7,329 nt of DNA from an uncultured Clostridium sp. (lineage in GTDB: Bacteria; Bacillota; Clostridia; Lachnospirales; Lachnospiraceae): NCBI GenBank assembly GCA_937902905.1, contig CALELW010000041.1, forward strand, positions 1-7,329. Direction: 5' to 3'. Within the stretch, counting starts at the first letter, position 1; every line of letters starts with the position of its first letter. Under the pieces are notes generated by a model, which saw nothing but the letters and a program-made list of their open reading frames with translations, was not told the DNA's origin and did not search any database. A program made the position numbers and the translations under genes. Shown here piece after piece: positions 1 through 5,660 of the stretch.

Positions 1-261
1 CTGCCGATTCATTCGCATGAATTAGTAAGTACCATTGGGACAATGGCAATGGAACTTTACGCAGCGGAGAAAAGAAAGAGAAGATACCAGCCAAGGAAAC
101 GATCCGAAAAAGAACAAAAATCAATTGATGATGCCAAGGCTCTTCTGATGGAGCGAAACCATTTGTCCGAAGAAGAAGCCCATAAATATATCCAGAAACT
201 TAGTATGGACAGCGGAAACAATCTTGTGGAAACTGCGGAGATGATTCTGGCATTTGATTAA
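1..261 (+). CDS. ANTAR-domain response regulator / RNA-binding antiterminator, C-terminal part (5' end outside window)
   Basis: The reading frame is open from base 1 (L-P-I-H-S-H-E-L...) to the TAA at 259-261, so the ATG at 43 is internal and the true start lies upstream. The visible 86 codons hold a basic, probably helical linker (KRKRR and RKR, codons 24-34) and then an ANTAR domain (about codons 35-84). The domain shows the typical pattern: AKALLM at codons 45-50, LSEEEAHKYIQKLSMD at 55-70, and an ending helix VETAEMIL. ANTAR proteins bind paired hexaloop hairpins in nascent RNA and prevent termination; many carry an N-terminal receiver or pseudoreceiver domain, which would be off the left edge here. 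In Firmicutes they often sit beside nitrogen or ethanolamine genes. The stop is 11 nt before carA, and its TAA overlaps the carA ribosome binding site, so it is probably co-transcribed with carAB. The family is clear; the signal it senses and its RNA target cannot be read from this window. Confidence 0.85.
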   Translation: MPIHSHELVSTIGTMAMELYAAEKRKRRYQPRKRSEKEQKSIDDAKALLMERNHLSEEEAHKYIQKLSMDSGNNLVETAEMILAFD

Positions 262-267
262 AGGAGG
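259..267 (+). promoter_or_regulatory. Ribosome binding site of carA overlapping the upstream stop codon
   Basis: The sequence TAAAGGAGG joins the regulator's TAA stop to a near-perfect Shine-Dalgarno core, with 5 nt to the carA ATG at 273. This fixes the carA start and points to translational coupling, because ribosomes ending on the ANTAR gene stop directly on the carA initiation site. Confidence 0.8.
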
Positions 268-272
268 ATAAC

Positions 273-1370
273 ATGAACGCATATCTGATACTGGAAGACG
301 GAACTGTGTTTACCGGAAAAAGCATAGGCAGTAAAAAAGAAGTCATTAGCGAAATTGTTTTTAATACGTCTATGACAGGATATCTTGAAGTACTTACTGA
401 CCCAAGTTATGCCGGACAGGCAGTAGTAATGACCTATCCGTTAATTGGTAATTATGGTATTTGTAATCAAGACAAAGAGGCGAAAAAGTCAAATACCGAC
501 GCTTTTATTGTAAGAGAACTGGCAAGACTTGGAAGCAACTTCAGAAAAGAAGAAAGTATTCAACAGTTTCTTGCAGAGCAGGACATTCCGGGAATTGAAG
601 GAATTGATACAAGAGCCCTCACCAAACGACTCAGAGAAAAAGGAACAATGAATGGCATGATTACCACAGAAAAACCTGAGGATTTATCAGCCGTTCTTAA
701 AAAAATTAAAGAATATTCCGTTCGTGGTGTAGTTGACAAAGTAACTACAAGGGAAATTGTTTCCTATAAACCGGGCGATTTAGATACCGATAGCAACATT
801 TCTATTACAAAGAAGGTTGCTATTCTTGACGTTGGAACGAAATTTAACATTGCCAGATGTTTGTTAAAACGTGGCTGTGAAGTTACAATTTATCCGGCAA
901 GAACGAAAGCAGAAACGATTCTTGCTTCCCATCCGGACGGCATTATGCTGACGAATGGACCCGGGGATCCGAAAGAATGCACAGAAGTCATTGAAGAACT
1001 GAAAAAATTGTATGCATCGGATATTCCGATTTTTGCAATTTGCTTAGGACATCAGTTAATGGCACTTGCCTGTGGCTGTGACACGGAGAAAATGAAGTAT
1101 GGACACCGCGGGGCAAACCATCCGGTGAAAGACTTAAAAACCGGACGCGTATACATTTCTTCCCAGAACCATGGCTACATGGTAAAAGAATCTTCGGTGC
1201 CGAAAGAGATTGCCGAGGTTGCCTTTGTAAATGTCAACGATGGCACAGTCGAGGGACTTCGTTATTTACAGAAAAATATTTTCACAGTTCAGTTTCATCC
1301 GGAAGCTTGTGCCGGACCGAAGGATTCGGAAGTTTTGTTTGATGAATTTATCAAGATGATGGAAGAGTAA
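273..1370 (+). CDS. carA: Carbamoyl-phosphate synthase small subunit (glutamine amidotransferase)
   Basis: This subunit hydrolyses glutamine and passes ammonia through a tunnel to CarB, feeding carbamoyl phosphate into pyrimidine and arginine synthesis in the cytoplasm. The protein is 365 residues, within the normal range of about 350-380. Residues 1-150 form the CarA-specific N-terminal domain (TGYLEVLTDPSYAGQ at 35-49, GIEGIDTRALTKRLR at 107-121). Residues 180-365 form a class I glutamine amidotransferase: oxyanion region TNGPGDP at 227-233, nucleophile Cys257 in FAICLGHQ, and His342 and Glu344 in QFHPEA. The catalytic triad is therefore complete. The start at 273 is supported by AAGGAGG 5 nt upstream. 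It lies 11 nt after the ANTAR gene and 14 nt before carB. No promoter or leader fits in the upstream gap, so its expression must come from upstream of or inside the regulator gene. Identification is secure. Confidence 0.97.
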   Translation: MNAYLILEDGTVFTGKSIGSKKEVISEIVFNTSMTGYLEVLTDPSYAGQAVVMTYPLIGNYGICNQDKEAKKSNTDAFIVRELARLGSNFRKEESIQQFLAEQDIPGIEGIDTRALTKRLREKGTMNGMITTEKPEDLSAVLKKIKEYSVRGVVDKVTTREIVSYKPGDLDTDSNISITKKVAILDVGTKFNIARCLLKRGCEVTIYPARTKAETILASHPDGIMLTNGPGDPKECTEVIEELKKLYASDIPIFAICLGHQLMALACGCDTEKMKYGHRGANHPVKDLKTGRVYISSQNHGYMVKESSVPKEIAEVAFVNVNDGTVEGLRYLQKNIFTVQFHPEACAGPKDSEVLFDEFIKMMEE

Positions 1371-1375
1371 GGAGG
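1368..1375 (+). promoter_or_regulatory. Ribosome binding site of carB overlapping the carA stop codon
   Basis: TAAGGAGG combines the carA stop (TAA, 1368-1370) with a strong Shine-Dalgarno sequence, 9 nt from the carB ATG at 1385. It is the same arrangement as in front of carA and suggests coupling that balances the two subunits of a heterodimeric enzyme. Confidence 0.8.
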
Positions 1376-1384
1376 ATACATACA

Positions 1385-4300
1385 ATGCCAAAAATGGATG
1401 GAATCAAAAAAGTTTTAGTAATCGGTTCAGGCCCAATTGTTATTGGACAGGCTGCCGAATTTGATTATGCCGGTACGCAGGCTTGTCGTTCTCTGAAAGA
1501 AGAAGGAATGGAAGTAGTGCTTATTAATTCCAATCCTGCTACCATTATGACCGATAAAGATATTGCTGACCGTGTTTACATTGAGCCATTGACCGTTGAA
1601 GTGGTTCAGAAACTGATTCGCAAGGAAAGACCGGACAGCGTGCTCCCGACACTGGGTGGACAGGCTGCGTTAAATATTGCGATGGAATTAGAGGAGTCCG
1701 GCTTTTTAAAACAGGAAAATGTTCGACTGATTGGTACGACTGCACAGACAATTAAGCGTGCAGAAGACCGTTTGGAATTTAAAGAGACGATGGAAAAAAT
1801 CCACGAGCCGATTGCTGCAAGTATTGTCGTGGAACATGTGGATGATGCGATTGCATTTGCCAACGAAATCGGTTATCCGGTTGTTATCCGCCCGGCATAT
1901 ACTCTTGGCGGAAGCGGCGGCGGTATTGCACACAACGAAGAAGAACTGCATGATATCTGCTCCAATGGTCTTCGGCTGAGCCGTGTCGGACAGTGTTTGA
2001 TTGAGCGCTGTATCGCCGGATGGAAAGAGATTGAGTACGAGGTAATGCGTGATGCGGCAGGAAACTGTATTACGGTTTGTAACATGGAAAATATTGACCC
2101 GGTTGGTGTGCATACCGGTGACAGTATTGTAGTAGCACCGTCTCAGACATTAGGTGACAAAGAGTATCAGATGCTTCGTACTTCAGCATTAAATATTATT
2201 ACAGAACTTGGTATTACCGGTGGATGTAATGTACAGTTTGCGCTTCATCCGGAAAGTTTTGAATACTGTGTTATCGAGGTAAACCCTCGTGTCAGCCGTT
2301 CTTCGGCACTTGCTTCTAAGGCAACCGGATATCCGATTGCAAAAGTAGCAGCTAAGATTGCGTTAGGATATACACTGGATGAAATTCCAAATGCCATTAC
2401 TAAGAAAACATTTGCAAGTTTTGAACCGGCACTGGATTACTGTGTTGTAAAAATCCCGAGACTGCCATTTGATAAATTTATCAAAGCAAAACGTACTTTG
2501 ACGACACAGATGAAAGCAACCGGAGAGGTTATGAGTATCTGTGATAATTTTGAAGGTGCGTTGATGAAAGCACTCCGTTCACTGGAGCAGCACATTGACA
2601 GCTTGGATATCGGACGTTACAGTGACCGCTCCAAAGAAGAACTGTTAGAGCGTATCCACATTGTTGATGACCGCCGTATCTTTATTATTGCCGAGCTGAT
2701 TCGCAAGGGCGCCACCTATGAAGAAATTCATGACATTACAAAAATCGATTTGTGGTTCATTGATAAAATTGCCCATCTGGTAGAGATGGAACAGACTTTG
2801 AAAAACGAAACATTGACACCGGAAATTTTGGCAGAAGCAAAACGAATGGAATTCCCGGATGCCGTTATTGCTAACTATACCGGCATGACAGAGCGTGAGA
2901 TTCACGATATGCGCCATGAAAATGGAATCGTTGCTTCGTTTAAGATGGTTGATACCTGTGCGGCTGAGTTTGAGGCAAGCACGCCATATTATTACAGTGT
3001 GTTTGGCAGCGAAACAGAAGTTTCCAAAGATAAGGACAGAAAACGAATCATGGTTCTTGGTTCCGGTCCAATCCGAATCGGTCAGGGTATCGAGTTTGAC
3101 TTCTGTTCGGTTCACAGTGTGTGGTCACTGGCACAGAGCGGCTATGAGACAATTATTGTAAATAACAATCCGGAGACAGTAAGTACGGACTTTGATGTGG
3201 CAGATAAATTGTATTTTGAGCCATTGACACCGGAAGATGTAGAAAATATCGTGGATATTGAGAAACCAGATGGTGCGGTTGTCCAGTTTGGTGGACAGAC
3301 AGCAATCAAACTGACAGAAGCACTTCTCAAAATGGGAGTTCCGATTTTGGGAACAAGTGCAGAGAATGTAGATGCTGCCGAAGACCGTGAGCTGTTTGAT
3401 GAAATCTTAGAGCAGTGTAAGATTCCGAGACCGGCAGGAAAAACCGTATTTACAACAGAAGAAGCATTAGCGGCAGCAAATGAACTTGGGTATCCGGTTC
3501 TTGTCCGCCCATCTTATGTACTTGGTGGACAGGGCATGCAGATTGCAATTAATGATGATGATATTCGTGAATTTATGTCAATTATCAACCGCCACGTGCA
3601 GGAACATCCAATTCTTGTTGATAAGTACCTTATGGGTAAAGAGGTTGAGGTTGATGCGGTATGTGATGGCGAGAACATTCTGATTCCTGGTATCATGGAA
3701 CACGTAGAGCGTGCCGGTATTCACTCCGGTGACAGTATCTCGGTTTATCCTGCCATGAGCATTAAACCTGAAGTTCAGGAAGTTTTAGTCGATTACACGG
3801 CAAAACTTGCAAAATCGCTTCATGTAATTGGATTGATTAACATTCAGTTCATTGTTTATAACGATGAAGTTTTTGTTATTGAAGTAAATCCTCGTTCGTC
3901 AAGAACGGTACCATATATCAGTAAAGTAACCGGAATTCCGATTGTAAAACTGGCTTCTCGCGTAATCCTTGGTGAAAAAATTACGGATATGGGTTATACA
4001 CCGGGACTTGCGAAAAAATCGGATTACATTGCAATTAAGATGCCGGTATTTTCCTTTGAAAAACTGCGCGGTGCAGAAATCAGCTTAGGACCTGAGATGA
4101 AGTCAACCGGTGAGTGCTTAGGTATTGCAAAGACATTTAATGAGGCACTTCACAAAGCCTTTATGGGAGCCGGAATCAATCTTCCAAAATACAAGAAGAT
4201 GATTCTTACGGTAAATGATAACTCGAAAGAGGAAGCAATTTCCGTTGCCAGACGTTTTCAGGCACTTGGCTATGAAATCTATGCGACACGCGGAACCGCT

Positions 4301-4588
4301 AAGTTCTTAGGCGAGAATGGTGTTTCGGTTATTGGTGTCAACAAGATTGAGCAGGAATCCCCGACTTTGATGGATTTGCTGCTTGGCCATGAGATTGATT
4401 TGGTAATTGATATTCCAAAACAGGGTGAACATTCCCACGATGGTTTCCTCATCCGCCGTACTTCTATCGAGACCGGTGTTACCTGTCTGACTTCTTTAGA
4501 TACGGCAAATGCACTTTTGACTGCATTAGAGGATTCTGAGAAAAATGAATTGACATTAGTAGATATTGCTACGATTGACACGAAATAA
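1385..4588 (+). CDS. carB: Carbamoyl-phosphate synthase large subunit
   Basis: CarB uses two ATP, bicarbonate and the ammonia released by CarA to make carbamoyl phosphate. At 1067 residues it is the normal full length (E. coli 1073). The two homologous synthetase halves are visible. The first half begins with GSGPIVIGQAAEFDYAGTQA near residue 15, has ATP-grasp residues around Arg169 (VVIRPAYTLGGSGGG) and metal/ATP ligands Glu298, Asn300 and Arg302 in EVNPRVSRSS. The second half begins at about residue 553 (KRIMVLGSGPIRIGQ), with Arg708 (LVRPSYVLGGQG) and Glu833, Asn835 and Arg837 in EVNPRSSR. Residues of about 400-552 form the oligomerisation domain. Residues of about 937-1067 form the MGS-like allosteric domain, with Thr968, Thr971 and Lys987 matching the E. 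coli nucleotide/phosphate contacts, so UMP-type feedback control is plausible. It follows carA by 14 nt and forms an operon with it. No stop, frameshift or lost key residue was seen. Confidence 0.98.
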   Translation: MPKMDGIKKVLVIGSGPIVIGQAAEFDYAGTQACRSLKEEGMEVVLINSNPATIMTDKDIADRVYIEPLTVEVVQKLIRKERPDSVLPTLGGQAALNIAMELEESGFLKQENVRLIGTTAQTIKRAEDRLEFKETMEKIHEPIAASIVVEHVDDAIAFANEIGYPVVIRPAYTLGGSGGGIAHNEEELHDICSNGLRLSRVGQCLIERCIAGWKEIEYEVMRDAAGNCITVCNMENIDPVGVHTGDSIVVAPSQTLGDKEYQMLRTSALNIITELGITGGCNVQFALHPESFEYCVIEVNPRVSRSSALASKATGYPIAKVAAKIALGYTLDEIPNAITKKTFASFEPALDYCVVKIPRLPFDKFIKAKRTLTTQMKATGEVMSICDNFEGALMKALRSLEQHIDSLDIGRYSDRSKEELLERIHIVDDRRIFIIAELIRKGATYEEIHDITKIDLWFIDKIAHLVEMEQTLKNETLTPEILAEAKRMEFPDAVIANYTGMTEREIHDMRHENGIVASFKMVDTCAAEFEASTPYYYSVFGSETEVSKDKDRKRIMVLGSGPIRIGQGIEFDFCSVHSVWSLAQSGYETIIVNNNPETVSTDFDVADKLYFEPLTPEDVENIVDIEKPDGAVVQFGGQTAIKLTEALLKMGVPILGTSAENVDAAEDRELFDEILEQCKIPRPAGKTVFTTEEALAAANELGYPVLVRPSYVLGGQGMQIAINDDDIREFMSIINRHVQEHPILVDKYLMGKEVEVDAVCDGENILIPGIMEHVERAGIHSGDSISVYPAMSIKPEVQEVLVDYTAKLAKSLHVIGLINIQFIVYNDEVFVIEVNPRSSRTVPYISKVTGIPIVKLASRVILGEKITDMGYTPGLAKKSDYIAIKMPVFSFEKLRGAEISLGPEMKSTGECLGIAKTFNEALHKAFMGAGINLPKYKKMILTVNDNSKEEAISVARRFQALGYEIYATRGTAKFLGENGVSVIGVNKIEQESPTLMDLLLGHEIDLVIDIPKQGEHSHDGFLIRRTSIETGVTCLTSLDTANALLTALEDSEKNELTLVDIATIDTK

Positions 4589-4591
4589 AGG

Positions 4592-4620
4592 TTTACAACG
4601 AACTTAAATTGTGTTATGAT
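4592..4620 (+). promoter_or_regulatory. Sigma-A type promoter of rpsO
   Basis: The -35 box TTTACA (4592-4597) and -10 box TATGAT (4615-4620) are separated by 17 bases, the ideal spacing, and TG at 4612-4613 gives an extended -10 element. Transcription would start near 4627, leaving a leader of about 80 nt. The -35 begins only 4 nt after the carB stop. Consensus matches are 5/6 in each box. Assigned by inspection only. Confidence 0.75.
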
Positions 4621-4630
4621 AGCAAATAGC

Positions 4631-4673
4631 CATTACTCAGATTGCGGAAACTCCGACCGGATCTTAGTAAATG
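4631..4673 (+). promoter_or_regulatory. Structured rpsO leader, possible S15 autoregulatory element
   Basis: The 5' arm 4631-4642 pairs with 4661-4673 over 11 base pairs with one bulged A and one C/T mismatch. Inside it, CGGA (4645-4648) can pair with TCCG (4652-4655) around a 3-nt loop. A second CGGA (4658-4661) follows, so TCCG has two competing partners. The structure ends 17 nt before the Shine-Dalgarno sequence. S15 binds its own mRNA leader in several bacteria through structures that differ between lineages, so an autoregulatory role is reasonable but inferred from position and pairing. I did not recognise a named class. Confidence 0.5.
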
Positions 4674-4690
4674 GTGATAAGAAAATATTT

Positions 4691-4696
4691 AGGAGG
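4691..4696 (+). promoter_or_regulatory. Ribosome binding site that decides the rpsO start
   Basis: AGGAGG lies 9 nt before the ATG at 4706 and 12 nt before a second in-frame ATG at 4709. The first spacing is the better one, giving a protein that begins Met-Met-Thr-Thr. The ATG at 4698 is out of frame. The in-frame ATG at 4616 lies inside the -10 box and has no ribosome binding site. Confidence 0.8.
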
Positions 4697-4705
4697 TATG
4701 TCACA

Positions 4706-4972
4706 ATGATGACTACAGAAAAGAAAAAAGAAATTATTGCAGCTTATGGAAGAACACCGGATGATACAGGTTCACCGGAAGTTCAGGTAGCGCTTCTTAC
4801 TGAGCGTATCAACACTTTGACAGAGCACTTGAAAGAGAATAAGAAAGATCATCATTCTCGTCGTGGTATGTACAAAATGATTGGTAAGAGAAGAGGCCTT
4901 TTGGATTATCTGAAGAAGACAGATTTGGAAGGTTATCGTGCGCTGATTGAAAAACTTGGTTTGCGTAAATAA
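4706..4972 (+). CDS. rpsO: 30S ribosomal protein S15
   Basis: S15 is a primary binder of the central domain of 16S rRNA and helps form the subunit bridge. The 88-residue product has the usual length (about 88-89). It shows the family's early GRTPDDTGSPEVQVALLTER segment (residues 15-34) and the S15 signature from LTEHLKENKKDHHSRRG through GKRRGLLDYL to the end LIEKLGLRK. The His-His-Ser-Arg-Arg segment that contacts the rRNA junction is present. A longer in-frame reading from 4616 adds 30 residues unlike S15 and is rejected. The gene has its own promoter and a structured leader, and a terminator-like hairpin begins 12 nt after its stop, so it is probably mainly monocistronic, although no terminator separates it from carB. 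The start could be 4709, one residue shorter. Confidence 0.97.
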   Translation: MMTTEKKKEIIAAYGRTPDDTGSPEVQVALLTERINTLTEHLKENKKDHHSRRGMYKMIGKRRGLLDYLKKTDLEGYRALIEKLGLRK

Positions 4973-4984
4973 TTTGTATGAGTT

Positions 4985-5032
4985 GAGTGCTTTCGTCAAA
5001 TGGATACTGTTTGATTGAAGGCACTCTTTCTA
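4985..5032 (+). terminator. Probable intrinsic terminator of rpsO
   Basis: The 5' arm 4985-5000 (GAGTGC, then TTTCGTCAAA) pairs with 5010-5026 (TTTGATTGAAG, then GCACTC) almost throughout, with two G/T wobbles and one bulged T. The loop is 9 nt. The base of the stem is followed by TTTCT, a short and imperfect T-run, so termination may be partial and allow read-through into the Nudix gene. An A7T5 tract follows at 5035-5046. No convincing separate promoter for the Nudix gene was found. Confidence 0.65.
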
Positions 5033-5063
5033 TGAAAAAAATTTTTCTTAAAAAGGTGAGAAA

Positions 5064-5516
5064 ATGAAACGAAATCGCAGTCAGGCCATGGTTTGCCGGG
5101 ATGGCAAATTACTGCTTGTAGAACACAGAATGAAAGGAAGAGATTTCTTTAATCTGCCGGGAGGCGGCATTGAAGAAAATGAGACACCGGAAGAAGCAGC
5201 TTTGCGTGAGTTAAACGAAGAAGCAGGCGTGAGTGGAAAAATTGTGCGTCCGCTTGCCATTGAATACAAGCCGGATTTGGAAAGCCGGATTTTTACATTT
5301 TTGATAGAAATTCCGGATGATGCGGTTCCGCACAAGGGAATTGACCCGGAATTATCGGAGTCGGAACAGACGATTGTCGGTGTGGCATGGCGTACATTAG
5401 AAGAGATTGCGGAGCGTGACCGTGCGTACTTATTTGGAGCCGGTTTGATGCGTGTGCCGCTATTTCACGATGAGGTTTTAAAATGGCCCGATGACGCTAT
5501 CAGTTATCCGGAATAA
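5064..5516 (+). CDS. Nudix hydrolase family protein
   Basis: The 150-residue protein has a perfect Nudix box, G-x5-E-x7-R-E-U-x-E-E-x-G-U: Gly34, Glu40, Arg48, Glu49, Glu52, Glu53, Gly55 and Val56. The catalytic acidic residues that bind metal are thus intact. It is preceded by the usual LPGGG turn (31-35) and an N-terminal strand pair (residues 5-22). Such enzymes hydrolyse a nucleoside diphosphate linked to another group, for example oxidised dNTPs, sugar nucleotides, or the 5' triphosphate of mRNA; the substrate cannot be read from the motif. The second half (60-150) is divergent and acidic, ending in WPDDAISYPE. The start is supported by AAGGTGA at 5053-5059, 4 nt upstream, a rather short spacing. 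It lies between the rpsO terminator and the pnp promoter. It is probably expressed by read-through from rpsO, since no clear promoter was seen. No signal peptide or membrane segment is present. Confidence 0.9.
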   Translation: MKRNRSQAMVCRDGKLLLVEHRMKGRDFFNLPGGGIEENETPEEAALRELNEEAGVSGKIVRPLAIEYKPDLESRIFTFLIEIPDDAVPHKGIDPELSESEQTIVGVAWRTLEEIAERDRAYLFGAGLMRVPLFHDEVLKWPDDAISYPE

Positions 5517-5522
5517 GGAAAG

Positions 5523-5551
5523 TTGCTTTTTTTGCAAAGATTGTGTATAAT
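5523..5551 (+). promoter_or_regulatory. Probable promoter of pnp
   Basis: A perfect -10 box TATAAT (5546-5551) lies 17 bases after TTGCTT (5523-5528), which keeps only the first three bases of the -35 consensus. Transcription would start near 5558, giving a leader of about 100 nt. A T7 run at 5527-5533 overlaps the -35. The match is good at -10 and weak at -35. Confidence 0.65.
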
Positions 5552-5569
5552 AAATTTTGTATGTAAATT

Positions 5570-5635
5570 GAGATGACACCGAGACTTCTGAAAAGCTCAT
5601 TGATACAGTGGATTTTTCAGTGGTTTCGGCATCTC
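5570..5635 (+). promoter_or_regulatory. Long imperfect hairpin in the pnp leader
   Basis: Three stacked helices are visible. GAGATG (5570-5575) pairs with CATCTC (5630-5635). CCGAGAC (5579-5585) pairs with GTTTCGG (5623-5629), with one G/T wobble. CTGAAAA (5588-5594) pairs with TTTTCAG (5614-5620). Small internal loops (ACA on one side; TT opposite TG) separate them, and the apical loop is 19 nt. It ends 11 nt before the pnp Shine-Dalgarno sequence and is not followed by a T-run, so it is not a typical terminator. In E. coli, a long pnp leader hairpin is cut by RNase III and then used by PNPase to repress its own synthesis. The same role here is inferred from position and shape. Confidence 0.65.
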
Positions 5636-5660
5636 GAAATAAGAATAAAGGAGAAAAAGT

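Noticed and set aside
1706..2113. Reverse-strand open frame of 135 codons within carB
   Set aside because: It is a shadow of the carB coding frame, with no ribosome binding site and no recognisable domain.
2645..3115. Reverse-strand open frame of 156 codons within carB
   Set aside because: It lies entirely inside a well-conserved gene and its translation shows no family motif; chance antisense frame.
1385..4588. Repeated sequence within carB (for example CCGGTGACAGTAT near 2115 and 3727)
   Set aside because: This reflects the known ancient duplication of the two synthetase halves of CarB, not a recent or mobile repeat.
4616..4705. In-frame 30-residue N-terminal extension of S15 starting at ATG 4616
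   Set aside because: The ATG lies inside the -10 box, has no ribosome binding site, and the added residues do not look like S15. The start at 4706 has AGGAGG at good spacing.
5519..5540. Inverted repeat TTGC-T-run-GCAA after the Nudix stop as a terminator
   Set aside because: The stem is only 4 pairs with an all-T loop and no T-run following; the segment is better read as part of the pnp promoter.
4621..5660. ANTAR target (two hexaloop hairpins plus terminator) in the rpsO or pnp leaders
   Set aside because: The loops seen are 3 nt, 9 nt and 19 nt, not a pair of hexaloops, and no overlapping terminator follows. Nothing here fits the ANTAR target pattern.
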